Of a DNA stretch of 64,000 nucleotides, positions 44,891 through 54,673 are shown piece after piece. Below the pieces are notes generated by a model. The model made no database searches. It was given only the letters and a program-made list of their open reading frames with translations, and was not told where the DNA came from. Location: contig CBDFGO010000002.1 in NCBI GenBank assembly GCA_965247125.1, positions 1,240,001-1,304,000 on the forward strand, in the 5' to 3' direction. A program made the translations under genes and the position numbers. How positions within the stretch are numbered: position 1 is the first letter of the stretch; the number at the start of each line of letters is the position of its first letter. Source of the DNA: CALBJU01 sp965247125 (GTDB lineage: Bacteria > Bacteroidota > Rhodothermia > Rhodothermales > UBA10348).

Positions 44891-47158
44891 TTAACTTCTT
44901 CGATTTAGAATGAAATAGCGTGACGCCCCCGATTTGGATTGAACGATTTTTAGGTCCATTACTTGGGCGTAGATCTGTACCCACTTCGTGAAATTACGCT
45001 GATGTACTTCATGCCTTAGGTCTCCATATTCTTCGAGAAACGCCTCGAACGCCTCTTTCTTGTCGTATCGTGTGTTGATCTGAATCGGTGAAGATTCGTC
45101 AGATACATATTCAGCGAACTCATGAGACGTCATTTGACGAAGTTTGCGAGTTCGAAGGTTTTGATGCTTGTAATCCGTCAGGCCGGATTTCAAGTATAGG
45201 CTTACGCAGAACATCATTAGATTATCAAACCGATTCCATTCCTCCACATCCCAGTCAGCGAAGAGCCGATGGCCGAATTCGTCTGCGGGTGTATGTCGCT
45301 CGTTATAATGAGCTGAGAATTCAATTTCAAATATGCGGTCTCTATGACTGCCACCTTCGCCTTCGATCACGTAATTCGTTGATATGACGAACTTGGGTGA
45401 ATTACTAAATGACAGCGTAAATCGATCACGGTTCTTGCGCTCGATCTGCATGTCATCTGTAATTACCGAGAACAGCCTCGCAAAAGCGAAATTCTTCGGC
45501 ACATCGTTGAATTCTACCACCGCAGTTCCTGTCTTCACATCTTGGAAGGCGAAGGGGCTTTGAAACTGAAAATTTCGCCCATCAATTCGAACCGAAGGTA
45601 CAACAAGGCCAATGGCGCCAGACGCGAGTGACTTACCCGCTCGACCACTAGGTAAATCGGTAATCGCTTCGTCAACAAAACAGATCGCTTTTGCTCGTGA
45701 TCGGTCTTTGAACTTGTGGAGGAGATATCCTATGGCGGTGCTTAGAGAATGCAGACGATCTGGATTTCCCTGCCCAGTCGCATTTCTCAAGAAGCGCCCA
45801 AATTCGCAAGAGTAAGGATCGCTATCAAATTCGACCAACGGAGTAAACTGTCGAGAAAGCACACTGTCTTTCCATACAAAGCCATCAAGTTGAACATATG
45901 GAACAATTTCGACGTCGGATTTCGTGGCTCGAACAACGCCGTTTTCGAAGTAAAAGAACGCTTCATTCTCAGTGTCCTTGTGAAATACGGCGTCCAGCGC
46001 CGGAATACACTCAAAGAGTGAACGAGACAAATAAACATTTGTACCGCGTACCAGCGCTTCACGCACCATACTGCCGTTTTCGAGCGTTTGGATTTTTTCA
46101 AAGACATAATCCTTGATCCGTTCTGTGCTGACCTCTTCTAGAATCTTATCGCGTGTCCGAACGAGTATGCTTGAAGCCGCTCCAGGCGGGTAGAGCTTCG
46201 AAAAGCCCTTAGCGTGTAAATAGTCCACAAGCGCAGCCTGTTTTATGCGACAGTTCCCGCCTGAGATGTCCCAGAACGGTTTCGGGCTGTGCGATTCTCT
46301 ATCTCGCGTCAAAAACAGCGTGGTGTCGGCGACAGCCGATATGCTTCCGTCTCCACAATTAAAGCTATCGTCTTGACAAGAGCGCGCTATGGTCATCTGC
46401 CCGTAAGTGCTTCCATCTGCCGAATGTCTTTGATCCCATTTGTCCCTGAGAAGAGCCGACAAACGAAATATTCGGTCTGTTTGATATCGATTTTGTGTCC
46501 AATACGAAAGGATAGCACATAGAGCAAAATCTGCTTCACTTGCAGAAGGATAGCCGGATATATCGCCCTGAAACAGCCGCGTAAACTTTGGCGATTGTTT
46601 TGACTGATTGATTCGAGTTATTAGTCTCGTGTCGGCGGCAATCTCATGCGCGATGTTTTCGCGATTCGAGATGTCTAAAGGTGTCCCTCGCAGATGTAGT
46701 CCAGTAAACGTGAAATAACGACTCGACGGATAGATTTCGCAGATACTGTTACGTTGTCCCGTGATGTCATCTGCTTTGACGATGCAATGCAGACCCTTGC
46801 CTGACGGACTAAACTCCGTATAGGATTTCAGACGGAGAAGGATTGCTTGAATGTCGTATCGAATCGCATCGTTTTGCTGAATACAACGGTCAAAATCAAA
46901 TCCGACGAAGGGATCCTCATCAGTAAAAACAAAGCCTATCCCATCAAAACCAGCCTTGGGGAATGTTTCAACTGCTTTGGCGGCCTTTTCGAAACTAGTC
47001 CACGTTGAAGAGTCATTGACCTTGGCGTGTTCTCCGCATATTTGATACGGAACTTTGGTATTCTTTCCGTTACGCCGTTCTCCCTTCCACACGACCCACT
47101 GGTGCAATTTTTTCAGATCGGAGGGAATGGCATTAAACTGGCTGATTACGGAGCCCAC
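44891..47158 (-). CDS. Primase-polymerase/helicase of a mobile element (DUF5906-type)
   Basis: 755 residues. The N-terminal archaeo-eukaryotic primase-type domain has LHQWVVWKGE, the catalytic VGFDFD at about 85-90 (Asp88, Asp90), GLHCIVKA with His124, and EIYPSSRYFTFTG. The C-terminal half is a superfamily-3-like helicase/NTPase. Its Walker A variant is PSGRAGKSL at about 503-511 after FVDEAITDL, and VEFNDVPKNF with LFSVITDD and FVISTNY follow. This matches primase/helicase proteins of Bacteroidota plasmids and integrated elements (NrS-1-polymerase-like). It starts with GTG overlapping the recombinase stop (TAGTG), so it is coupled to it. Confidence 0.8.
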   Translation of the reverse strand: MGSVISQFNAIPSDLKKLHQWVVWKGERRNGKNTKVPYQICGEHAKVNDSSTWTSFEKAAKAVETFPKAGFDGIGFVFTDEDPFVGFDFDRCIQQNDAIRYDIQAILLRLKSYTEFSPSGKGLHCIVKADDITGQRNSICEIYPSSRYFTFTGLHLRGTPLDISNRENIAHEIAADTRLITRINQSKQSPKFTRLFQGDISGYPSASEADFALCAILSYWTQNRYQTDRIFRLSALLRDKWDQRHSADGSTYGQMTIARSCQDDSFNCGDGSISAVADTTLFLTRDRESHSPKPFWDISGGNCRIKQAALVDYLHAKGFSKLYPPGAASSILVRTRDKILEEVSTERIKDYVFEKIQTLENGSMVREALVRGTNVYLSRSLFECIPALDAVFHKDTENEAFFYFENGVVRATKSDVEIVPYVQLDGFVWKDSVLSRQFTPLVEFDSDPYSCEFGRFLRNATGQGNPDRLHSLSTAIGYLLHKFKDRSRAKAICFVDEAITDLPSGRAGKSLASGAIGLVVPSVRIDGRNFQFQSPFAFQDVKTGTAVVEFNDVPKNFAFARLFSVITDDMQIERKNRDRFTLSFSNSPKFVISTNYVIEGEGGSHRDRIFEIEFSAHYNERHTPADEFGHRLFADWDVEEWNRFDNLMMFCVSLYLKSGLTDYKHQNLRTRKLRQMTSHEFAEYVSDESSPIQINTRYDKKEAFEAFLEEYGDLRHEVHQRNFTKWVQIYAQVMDLKIVQSKSGASRYFILNRRS

Positions 47159-48558
47159 TACTGTACCCCCGCCAATCCTAATCCCAGGTCACTACTCTCC
47201 ACCGCTATGAACGATCTGAGTTGATACAACTCGCGAAAACCGTCGATTACACGGTTCGACAATTTGTCACTGAGGCACGCCTGAAGGGGCATGACATCAT
47301 TGGCGCTGTCATGCCCCTTGCCATATCGGTCTTTTTCGGCCATATTGGGCGAAAACAAGGTGATGGCTGGGTTAACTTCAGTGGTTCGACACGCGTCGTT
47401 TTCATATATCAGCTTACCAGGGAAAATCGAACCCGCTATCTTTCTCTTGGCCTCTAAAGTGGCTGCCCGGTAGTATTCTGGAAGCTTCTCAAGAGGAGAA
47501 ATGCCAAAACGCGTGTATTCAGTGAACTGACTCTCAACGCTCGACAGTGTCTCAATTCGGCCCTCGATACTCTCGCGCTGCTGGGTACATCGCTGGCGAG
47601 TGTTTCGATATGCCTCGTCCGCTAGTTTCCCGTCCACAAATAAATCATCAATTTTGATCAAACGCTCGTCGATGCCGACTAGATTTCCACGCAATTGAGC
47701 AATTTGTGCTGATCGATCTTGTTCGTTTTCCTTAAAGACATCCTCGATAGCCAGTTCATATAAATCGCAAATCTCTTTGGGAATTCGAATCTGTTGTAAA
47801 AGAGTGTCAAAGGCTTTATCGAGCTTAGCGGCAGCAATTCTTTCCTTACAACCATGTCGGCAATGGTAATACCAGTAGTCTCCGCCGTTACCCCGTGAGC
47901 GACCTCCTGTCAGATTGCCACCACAGCGACGGCATTGCAGGTATCCGCGAAGCGGAATCGAGGCATGTGTTCGCGTTCGCTTGCCACGTCTCTTGCTGTT
48001 GAGCGCACGGAGCCGTACCTGCACGCGTTGAAACTCTGCCCAGGTAACAATCGGTTCGTGTATGGCATCAATCAGCTCTTCTGGCTCGCCACGATACTCC
48101 TTAAGGAGAAGTTTAGCTCCATAGACAGGATTACGGAGCATTTTTGACATCTGATTACGGCTGATCGGCACCCATTTTGATCGTAAATACTTCCTTATTT
48201 CTTCCAGTTGAAAAGTACCCTCCGATGCCATCTTAAACGCTCTTCGAACCAAAGGTGCATCACCGTTCGGGGCCAGAAATGGCTTCCCGCTTCCTTCTCG
48301 TATGGAGGTATATCCTTTTGGTGGCTTCGCGACAAATCGACCTTCTCTAGTGGCCTGGCGCATACCTCGAATTACAGCCAGAGAACGTCGTTCATTTTCC
48401 ACATCCGGTGCCGTGAGATAAAATCCCAACATGATTTTGTTTTCTGGGATGGATAGGTCGATCGGTTGATCGATTGCGTTCGCTTCAATACCAAGTCGGC
48501 TTAACTCCGACAGCATTGAATACGACTCGGTAACATTTCTTGAGAGAGCTATGCCCAA
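47158..48558 (-). pseudogene. Large serine recombinase, N-terminus removed by IS256
   Basis: The remaining ~464 residues begin within the resolvase domain (LSRNVTESYSMLSELSRLGI). They continue through the recombinase domain (RRSLAVIRGMRQATREGR, GYTSIREG), the zinc ribbon CRRCGG...YHCRHGC and a coiled-coil C-terminus. The first ~70 residues, which carry the nucleophilic Ser, are missing because IS256 copy A ends at about 48545. The apparent start codon lies inside the IS. Intact proteins of this type catalyse integration and excision. It is translationally coupled to the primase gene, so it was part of the same element. Confidence 0.85.
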
Positions 48559-49935
48559 AAGTTGTGTATGGAAGGTTTAGGCAGCGTGTCGTTCTGATGT
48601 AATTCCGTCGGTGAATTTGATTCCTTTTTTTACAAGTTGCAATAGGTGCGGTGCATTCAGTTTCCTCCACTTCTTCTGAGCCTCTTTACATAGACGGAAG
48701 GCCATTGCAAGAGCTGTTTCTCGGCTCAGACATCCCCTCGTTTTGGCGGTCCTGAGGCGCACGGTCGCGAACGTAGATTCGATCGGATTTGTGCTCCGAA
48801 GATGGATCCAGTGTTCTGCCGGAAAGTCATAAAAAGCGAGCAGTTCTTCTCGGTCTTTCACCAGAATCTCTGCTGCTTTCGGATACTTTTGCTGGTAGGC
48901 TTTGATGAAAAACAGAAGGGCGCTCTCTGCCTGCTTTTTTGTTTCTGCTGTATAGATCTGCGTGAGGTGACCTTTTGCCTTCTTCTGAACGGACTTGGGC
49001 AGGCGGTTGAGCACATTTGCTGTCTTGTGCACCCAACAGCGTGCGGCTCGCGTCTCGGGATAAACTTCTGCGAGAGCACTCCAGAATCCCATGGCTCCAT
49101 CGGCAACAGCCAGCTTCGGTCCTTGATCCAGCCCGCGGTGCCTCAGCTCCAGGAGCAACTCTCGCCACGACTGCTTGCTCTCGCGAAAGCCGTCCTCGAG
49201 TGCTATAAGCTCCTTCCTTCCATCGGCCGTAGCGCCGATCACGACCAGCAGACACAGTTTCTGTTTATCCATGCGTACGTTTACGTGAATACCGTCGGCC
49301 CAGAAATAGACGTAGTGCTTCTCCTTCAGGCTCCGCTTTTGCCAGTCTTCGTGCTCCCTTGTCCAAAGCGTCTTCAGGCGCGCAATCGTCGAGGAGGTCA
49401 GCCCTGGGGCATCAGGACCAACAAGGGCCGAGAGCGCTGCCTCAAAGCCGCCCGTTGAAACTCCCTTCAGGTACAACCATGGAATGAGAGCCTCAAGCGA
49501 GCGGCTCTTGCGGAGGTAGGCTGGTAGTATCGAACTGCGGAAACCGATTCTATCCTCACCCCGACCCGTACGGTCGCGTATGCGGGGCATCTTTACAGCG
49601 ACCTCCCCGATACCAGTCAAAATCTTCCTCTCTGGCAGATATCCATTGCGAACGATGCGGTGGCGATTCTCTTCGTCGCGCAGGAACTGGTAGCGCTGGC
49701 AGAAAGCTTCAACCTCGGCCTCAACGGCTGTGGCCAGCATCTTTGCGGCCCCTGTTCGCAATACTTCTGTCAACACATCCTCTGTGCTATTGTAGTTCTC
49801 GTTCTCGTGTGCGTTATTCGTCTTCATGGGCGGTGTATCCTCCAATCTTCGGATTGACAATGACGTAATCATCATCAGGATACGCCGCCTATACCTTTTT
49901 CACCCGTACACAACTTTCGGGGTTAACTCATCCTG
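48545..49935 (-). mobile_element. IS256-family element, copy A
   Basis: The 1391-bp segment shared with 53283-54673 in inverted orientation. The imperfect ~25-bp terminal repeats match as AGTTAACCCCGAAAGTTGTG against AGCTATGCCCAAAAGTTGTG. The transposase and all overlapping frames are the same in both copies, so the DNA is identical or nearly so, implying recent duplication. The outer end cuts the recombinase gene and the inner end abuts the PrsW-like gene. No target-site duplication was found. Confidence 0.88.
48577..49827 (-). CDS. IS256-family (mutator-type) transposase, copy A
   Basis: A transposase of about 416 residues (PF00872). The ATG at 49827 is preceded by GGAGGATA. DDE signatures are YFWADGIHVNV (first Asp), VADGAMGFWSALAEVYP (second Asp) and the C-terminal STNPIESTFATVRLRT (Glu), with CWVHKTANVLNRLP between. 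A 16-codon upstream extension is unlikely given the ribosome site. Intact. Confidence 0.95.
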   Translation of the reverse strand: MKTNNAHENENYNSTEDVLTEVLRTGAAKMLATAVEAEVEAFCQRYQFLRDEENRHRIVRNGYLPERKILTGIGEVAVKMPRIRDRTGRGEDRIGFRSSILPAYLRKSRSLEALIPWLYLKGVSTGGFEAALSALVGPDAPGLTSSTIARLKTLWTREHEDWQKRSLKEKHYVYFWADGIHVNVRMDKQKLCLLVVIGATADGRKELIALEDGFRESKQSWRELLLELRHRGLDQGPKLAVADGAMGFWSALAEVYPETRAARCWVHKTANVLNRLPKSVQKKAKGHLTQIYTAETKKQAESALLFFIKAYQQKYPKAAEILVKDREELLAFYDFPAEHWIHLRSTNPIESTFATVRLRTAKTRGCLSRETALAMAFRLCKEAQKKWRKLNAPHLLQLVKKGIKFTDGITSERHAA

Positions 49936-49978
49936 TAGTGCATTTGTGCTGACTGCCGTTCATGTCCTGATCAGTCTG

Positions 49979-50959
49979 ATGCCGGTCATCTTTTTTTTGG
50001 CTGGCCTGGTGTTGATCGACAGTTACAAGCTGGTGCGCCTGAAAGCCGTTCTGTTTGCTCTGGCTGCCGGATTTCTTGCGGCGACAGCGTCCTATTTCCT
50101 GAATGGGTGGTTGACCGAGATTTCTGGTCTGAGTGACTCTGATTATTCCAAATATGTCTCTCCGTTCACCGAAGAGGGGTTGAAGTGCATCTGGGTGATG
50201 TACTTGATTTATTCAGATCGCATTGGATTCACGGTGGATGCTGCGATTTTGGGTTTCGGTATCGGAGCGGGATTTTCGGTAATAGAAAATCTGTATTTTT
50301 TGAGCTCTTCTGACTGGTCTACCCAAACCTGGATTATTCGGGGTTTTGGAACCGCCATTATGCATGGTGTGACCACGACGGTATTCGCCATCGTATTTAA
50401 GACGATTCAGCAACGAGAAGACAGAGCCCGGTGGATGGCATCGATCATCGCATTTGCGATGGCCTGCATACTGCATTCGGCCTACAATCACGGCATCTAC
50501 GAGATTCCACCCCTCATGTTGGCGGCATCGCTGATTGTTATCGCTCCGGTGCTCATTTCTCTTGTGTTCGCTCAAAGTGAGAAGCAGACTCGAAGCTGGC
50601 TGGGATCTGGCTTTGATACGGATCAGGAGCTGATGAAATTGCTCATGAGCGGCGATTTTACGAAGTCCAGAATCGGCGAGTATCTGACATCGCTGAAAGA
50701 ACACTTCGAAGGCACGATAGTGGCGGATATGTTATGCCTCGTGCGAATACGCGTCGAGCTGTCGATTCGAGCAAAAGGACTATTGATGATGCGTGAAGCC
50801 GGATTTGAGCCTAAACCTGACGAGGTCGTCCGGGCCAAATTCGAGGAGTTGGCCTTCCTGGAGAAAGCCATTGGGAAAACAGGCTTGCTCGCCATCGAGC
50901 CCATATTGAAATGGTCCAGCCAGGATCTCTGGCAGCTCAACATGCTGGCCGAGCAATAG
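49979..50959 (+). CDS. PrsW-family intramembrane metalloprotease-like protein
   Basis: About 326 residues, 8 or so hydrophobic helices, then a soluble helical tail of about 110 residues. PrsW hallmarks are TEEGLKC (paired Glu and Lys), GFSVIENLYF, MHGVTTTVF and CILHSAYNH (metal His). IS256 copy A ends at 49935, 43 bases before this ATG. The frame is open back into the IS (VLTAVHVLISLMPV), so the true N-terminus and promoter may have been cut off. PrsW proteases cleave membrane proteins such as anti-sigma factors; no such target is visible here. Confidence 0.75.
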   Translation: MPVIFFLAGLVLIDSYKLVRLKAVLFALAAGFLAATASYFLNGWLTEISGLSDSDYSKYVSPFTEEGLKCIWVMYLIYSDRIGFTVDAAILGFGIGAGFSVIENLYFLSSSDWSTQTWIIRGFGTAIMHGVTTTVFAIVFKTIQQREDRARWMASIIAFAMACILHSAYNHGIYEIPPLMLAASLIVIAPVLISLVFAQSEKQTRSWLGSGFDTDQELMKLLMSGDFTKSRIGEYLTSLKEHFEGTIVADMLCLVRIRVELSIRAKGLLMMREAGFEPKPDEVVRAKFEELAFLEKAIGKTGLLAIEPILKWSSQDLWQLNMLAEQ

Positions 50960-50969
50960 AGTAATCCGA

Positions 50970-51278
50970 TCAGACCAATCCCCGCTTTCGGCTGAGTCTT
51001 GTCTTTCGTTTGAACGAGAGGACGAGTATACACAGACCCAGGACGCCGAGTGTAGAAAACCAGAATCCGAAACGGAAGCCCGGCGATTCATCTGAAGCCT
51101 TGTTCAGCTCGATCGTGACCCGCTCATCAACACTTGAGTTTTCCAGATCCGTATCGGTCTGAACGGCGTAAACGGCGTGGCCCGCGTGAACCGAATACCT
51201 TTCCAGAAATTCGAAAGGCTTCACGAGTAGTACCAGGACGAAAGCAGCAACAGCCAGTACAGCTAAGAGCGTCTTCAT
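50970..51278 (-). CDS. Small membrane protein, unknown function
   Basis: A 102-residue protein, not recognised. An N-terminal hydrophobic helix (LLAVLAVAAFVLVLLV) is followed by a ~50-residue polar domain with no cysteines. A second helix (FGFWFSTLGVLGLCILVLSF) follows, and the C-terminus is Arg/Lys-rich. The polar part would be periplasmic. It is convergent with the PrsW-like gene, 10 bases apart. Confidence 0.55.
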   Translation of the reverse strand: MKTLLAVLAVAAFVLVLLVKPFEFLERYSVHAGHAVYAVQTDTDLENSSVDERVTIELNKASDESPGFRFGFWFSTLGVLGLCILVLSFKRKTRLSRKRGLV

Positions 51279-51372
51279 AACACCAGTTCCGATGAAGTTA
51301 TGTGGGTACGGCGCATGCCGCGCCTACAATGTATCGAAAAGTGTCAGTTAATCAACAGGTACAGGCGGTACG

Positions 51373-51816
51373 TCAGACGAATAATCCTACCAGTCGATTG
51401 ATGCAGCTGGTCCATCCCTGAAGGTGTCCATCCCGCATTTCGAGATTTGGAAACTGCTCGTGGGAAACAGTGACTTCTGTCGCGCCATCCATGGCGACAA
51501 ACTCGACAGTTACCAGAGTTGCAGTATCCATTCGGATGTCGTCTTCGCGCCAGTCCCACGTGTAGACGAGTTTAGACGAGCGATTGATTTCACGATAAAC
51601 CCCGTGCGCGGTGTGCTCGCGTCCTTCGTCATTGATCATCTTGATCTCATATTCGCCACCCACCATCAGGTCAACTTTGCATTCAATACGTCCTACCCCT
51701 TCTGGTGCGGACCATTTCGACATGATGGAGGGCGTCGTCCACGCCTCGAAAACCTTGTCTTGAGAGGCAGCGACTATTTTGGAGACGCGTAGAACAGTGT
51801 CGGTTGTCGTGTTCAT
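51373..51816 (-). CDS. SRPBCC/AHSA1-family protein
   Basis: A 147-residue START-like fold (AHSA1, PF08327). It begins with the standard strand and Trp block (VFEAWTTPSIMSKWSAPEG), then GGEYEIKM, LVYTWDW, TLVTVEF and a terminal HLQGWTSCINRL helix. These proteins bind hydrophobic ligands or act as stress co-regulators. The start overlaps the ArsR-type regulator stop by four bases, a very common regulator-SRPBCC pair. Probably controlled by that regulator. Confidence 0.88.
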   Translation of the reverse strand: MNTTTDTVLRVSKIVAASQDKVFEAWTTPSIMSKWSAPEGVGRIECKVDLMVGGEYEIKMINDEGREHTAHGVYREINRSSKLVYTWDWREDDIRMDTATLVTVEFVAMDGATEVTVSHEQFPNLEMRDGHLQGWTSCINRLVGLFV

Positions 51817-52175
51817 TTTGATTCCCTGCCGGAATGTGTTGTTTCGGGCGTGTTTTGTTTGTCAAAGTAACTGGCAAGCTGATCGAGCTGCTGCTCCCAA
51901 TACTTTCGATACCACTCCACCCAATCCGCGGCGCCCTTCATGGGACGAGCGTCGAGCTGGCACCTGCTGATGCGGCCGTCGCGCGTCGTACGCACAAGTC
52001 CGGCCCGCTCCAACACACGCAGGTGTTTCGAGATCGCCGGTCGCGACATCTTGAAGGGTTCAGCAAGAGTACCGACGCTTTCCGGGCCGTTTGCGAGTCT
52101 CATCAGAATGGACCGCCTGGTAGCATCAGCAAGGGCGCCAAACGTCAGGTCGAGATAATGTGTATTAGTAACCAT
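51813..52175 (-). CDS. ArsR-family transcriptional regulator
   Basis: A 120-residue winged helix. ALADATRRSILMRL is the opening helix, MSRPAISKHLRVLERAGLV the recognition helix, and TRDGRISRC the wing. No cysteine metal site is visible in the DNA-binding helix, so it is likely of the metal-independent ArsR-SRPBCC subgroup. A perfect 16-bp palindrome overlaps its start codon, suggesting autorepression of this two-gene operon. Confidence 0.9.
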   Translation of the reverse strand: MVTNTHYLDLTFGALADATRRSILMRLANGPESVGTLAEPFKMSRPAISKHLRVLERAGLVRTTRDGRISRCQLDARPMKGAADWVEWYRKYWEQQLDQLASYFDKQNTPETTHSGRESK

Positions 52176-52183
52176 ATGGTTAC
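52168..52183. promoter_or_regulatory. Probable ArsR-type operator
   Basis: GTAACCATATGGTTAC, a perfect 16-base palindrome, spans the ATG of the regulator (52173-52175 on the minus strand). It is a natural site for a dimeric winged-helix repressor controlling its own operon. Confidence 0.6.
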
Positions 52184-52299
52184 CAATATAGAATAAACAA
52201 GTTTTTGGTGCAAGGATTCTTGCATTACAAGCAATGCGCTCCTTCTAACGGCGTCGGCATCAGAAGGGGCACAGAGACCACCACCAAACAATAACCTCA

Positions 52300-53282
52300 T
52301 TAGTGGCCGGATCGAGTTCGGTTTACCTGGGAGGGCGTTACCTCGCCGCCGTCGTTTCCCCATGAGTTGAGAATGAACGTGAGTACGTTGGCGACGTCCT
52401 CATCCGAGAGACGAACGCCCGGCATGACTCCGTTGTAGGCCACTCCATTGACCGAAATTTCCCCGGCGAGACCGTTGAGCACCACTCCTATGGCTCTATT
52501 TGGATCATCCAGGAGATAGTCAGATCCAGCCAGCGGAGGGAATGCACCCGAGATACCTTGCCCCTCCGGTTGATGACATGCCGCGCAATTGGCAGTGAAG
52601 GTGCGGCTACCCGCCGCAATGCGCTCCTCAATCGTCTCGGCGGCAGGGGCAGATGTGCCTGATCCTTCGATCTGCTGGATACCGCCTCCCTCTGGCAGAT
52701 AGATTGACTCTTCCTGGAGTCCCGAGTAGATAGCATCATTTTCGTCTCCATGCACCGTCAACATGGCCAGGGCACCCTTGTTGAACGCACGAAAAATGGA
52801 GTGATCTACAATGATATAGGTACCCGGAACGTCGACAGTGAACTCAACGATGGTGGACCCACCCGCGGGGATGAGCGTCGTTTGCACATTTTCATTAATA
52901 CTCGTGCCTCCCTCCGTGTGAACCAGGTCGAAGATTTCACCGATCACATGGAATGAGGAAAGAAGATTCGGGCCACCGTTGCCGACAAACAGGCGAACGC
53001 GATCACCGACGTTGGCCGTGATGGCTTTATCGCCCGTCATGCTTCCAACCGACCCGTTGAAGACGACGTAGTCGGGCGTTTCGAGTATCGCCTTCTCCAT
53101 ATCGAACGGCTGTAGGCCAGCCTCTCCGTAGGATCCCTTAGTATAGAATTCGCTCTGCATCACATAGTACTCCCTGTCGACCGGAGCCAATCCCTCTTTG
53201 GGTTCGACCAGGATTAGTCCATACATCCCATTCGCAACATGCATACCAACGGGTGCTGTGGCACAGTGATACACATAGAGGC
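52300..53282 (-). pseudogene. nirK: Copper nitrite reductase (NirK)-cytochrome c fusion, N-terminus cut
   Basis: The fragment begins at IS256 copy B (53283) with HPGLYVYHCATAPVGMHVAN, the type 1 copper ligand block of NirK (HC, H, M). HVIGEIFDLVH and IIVDHSIFRAFNKG, with type 2 copper His regions of the second cupredoxin domain, follow. A linker of about 60 residues leads to a class I cytochrome c: CAACH haem motif, then GAFPPLAGSDYL and a MPGVRLSDEDVANVL axial-Met helix. NirK reduces nitrite to NO in the periplasm. The first cupredoxin domain and signal peptide are missing, so this copy is non-functional unless the IS join is an assembly artefact. Confidence 0.82.
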
Positions 53283-54673
53283 CAGGATGAGTTAACCCCG
53301 AAAGTTGTGTACGGGTGAAAAAGGTATAGGCGGCGTATCCTGATGATGATTACGTCATTGTCAATCCGAAGATTGGAGGATACACCGCCCATGAAGACGA
53401 ATAACGCACACGAGAACGAGAACTACAATAGCACAGAGGATGTGTTGACAGAAGTATTGCGAACAGGGGCCGCAAAGATGCTGGCCACAGCCGTTGAGGC
53501 CGAGGTTGAAGCTTTCTGCCAGCGCTACCAGTTCCTGCGCGACGAAGAGAATCGCCACCGCATCGTTCGCAATGGATATCTGCCAGAGAGGAAGATTTTG
53601 ACTGGTATCGGGGAGGTCGCTGTAAAGATGCCCCGCATACGCGACCGTACGGGTCGGGGTGAGGATAGAATCGGTTTCCGCAGTTCGATACTACCAGCCT
53701 ACCTCCGCAAGAGCCGCTCGCTTGAGGCTCTCATTCCATGGTTGTACCTGAAGGGAGTTTCAACGGGCGGCTTTGAGGCAGCGCTCTCGGCCCTTGTTGG
53801 TCCTGATGCCCCAGGGCTGACCTCCTCGACGATTGCGCGCCTGAAGACGCTTTGGACAAGGGAGCACGAAGACTGGCAAAAGCGGAGCCTGAAGGAGAAG
53901 CACTACGTCTATTTCTGGGCCGACGGTATTCACGTAAACGTACGCATGGATAAACAGAAACTGTGTCTGCTGGTCGTGATCGGCGCTACGGCCGATGGAA
54001 GGAAGGAGCTTATAGCACTCGAGGACGGCTTTCGCGAGAGCAAGCAGTCGTGGCGAGAGTTGCTCCTGGAGCTGAGGCACCGCGGGCTGGATCAAGGACC
54101 GAAGCTGGCTGTTGCCGATGGAGCCATGGGATTCTGGAGTGCTCTCGCAGAAGTTTATCCCGAGACGCGAGCCGCACGCTGTTGGGTGCACAAGACAGCA
54201 AATGTGCTCAACCGCCTGCCCAAGTCCGTTCAGAAGAAGGCAAAAGGTCACCTCACGCAGATCTATACAGCAGAAACAAAAAAGCAGGCAGAGAGCGCCC
54301 TTCTGTTTTTCATCAAAGCCTACCAGCAAAAGTATCCGAAAGCAGCAGAGATTCTGGTGAAAGACCGAGAAGAACTGCTCGCTTTTTATGACTTTCCGGC
54401 AGAACACTGGATCCATCTTCGGAGCACAAATCCGATCGAATCTACGTTCGCGACCGTGCGCCTCAGGACCGCCAAAACGAGGGGATGTCTGAGCCGAGAA
54501 ACAGCTCTTGCAATGGCCTTCCGTCTATGTAAAGAGGCTCAGAAGAAGTGGAGGAAACTGAATGCACCGCACCTATTGCAACTTGTAAAAAAAGGAATCA
54601 AATTCACCGACGGAATTACATCAGAACGACACGCTGCCTAAACCTTCCATACACAACTTTTGGGCATAGCTCT
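53283..54673 (+). mobile_element. IS256-family element, copy B
   Basis: Second 1391-bp copy, inverted relative to copy A and apparently identical. The inner end cuts nirK. The outer end meets the final codons of a lipoprotein gene (stop at 54672-54674 lies at the boundary). The six bases ATCCTG next to the inner end are shared by both copies. In nirK they are native codons. Confidence 0.88.
53391..54641 (+). CDS. IS256-family (mutator-type) transposase, copy B
   Basis: Protein identical to copy A (about 416 residues), with intact DDE signatures and the same GGAGGATA ribosome site before the ATG at 53391. Confidence 0.95.
   Translation: MKTNNAHENENYNSTEDVLTEVLRTGAAKMLATAVEAEVEAFCQRYQFLRDEENRHRIVRNGYLPERKILTGIGEVAVKMPRIRDRTGRGEDRIGFRSSILPAYLRKSRSLEALIPWLYLKGVSTGGFEAALSALVGPDAPGLTSSTIARLKTLWTREHEDWQKRSLKEKHYVYFWADGIHVNVRMDKQKLCLLVVIGATADGRKELIALEDGFRESKQSWRELLLELRHRGLDQGPKLAVADGAMGFWSALAEVYPETRAARCWVHKTANVLNRLPKSVQKKAKGHLTQIYTAETKKQAESALLFFIKAYQQKYPKAAEILVKDREELLAFYDFPAEHWIHLRSTNPIESTFATVRLRTAKTRGCLSRETALAMAFRLCKEAQKKWRKLNAPHLLQLVKKGIKFTDGITSERHAA

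Noticed and set aside
49826..49978. N-terminal 51 residues of the PrsW-like open frame
   Set aside because: They are mostly encoded by the antisense of the IS256 end and do not resemble PrsW proteins.
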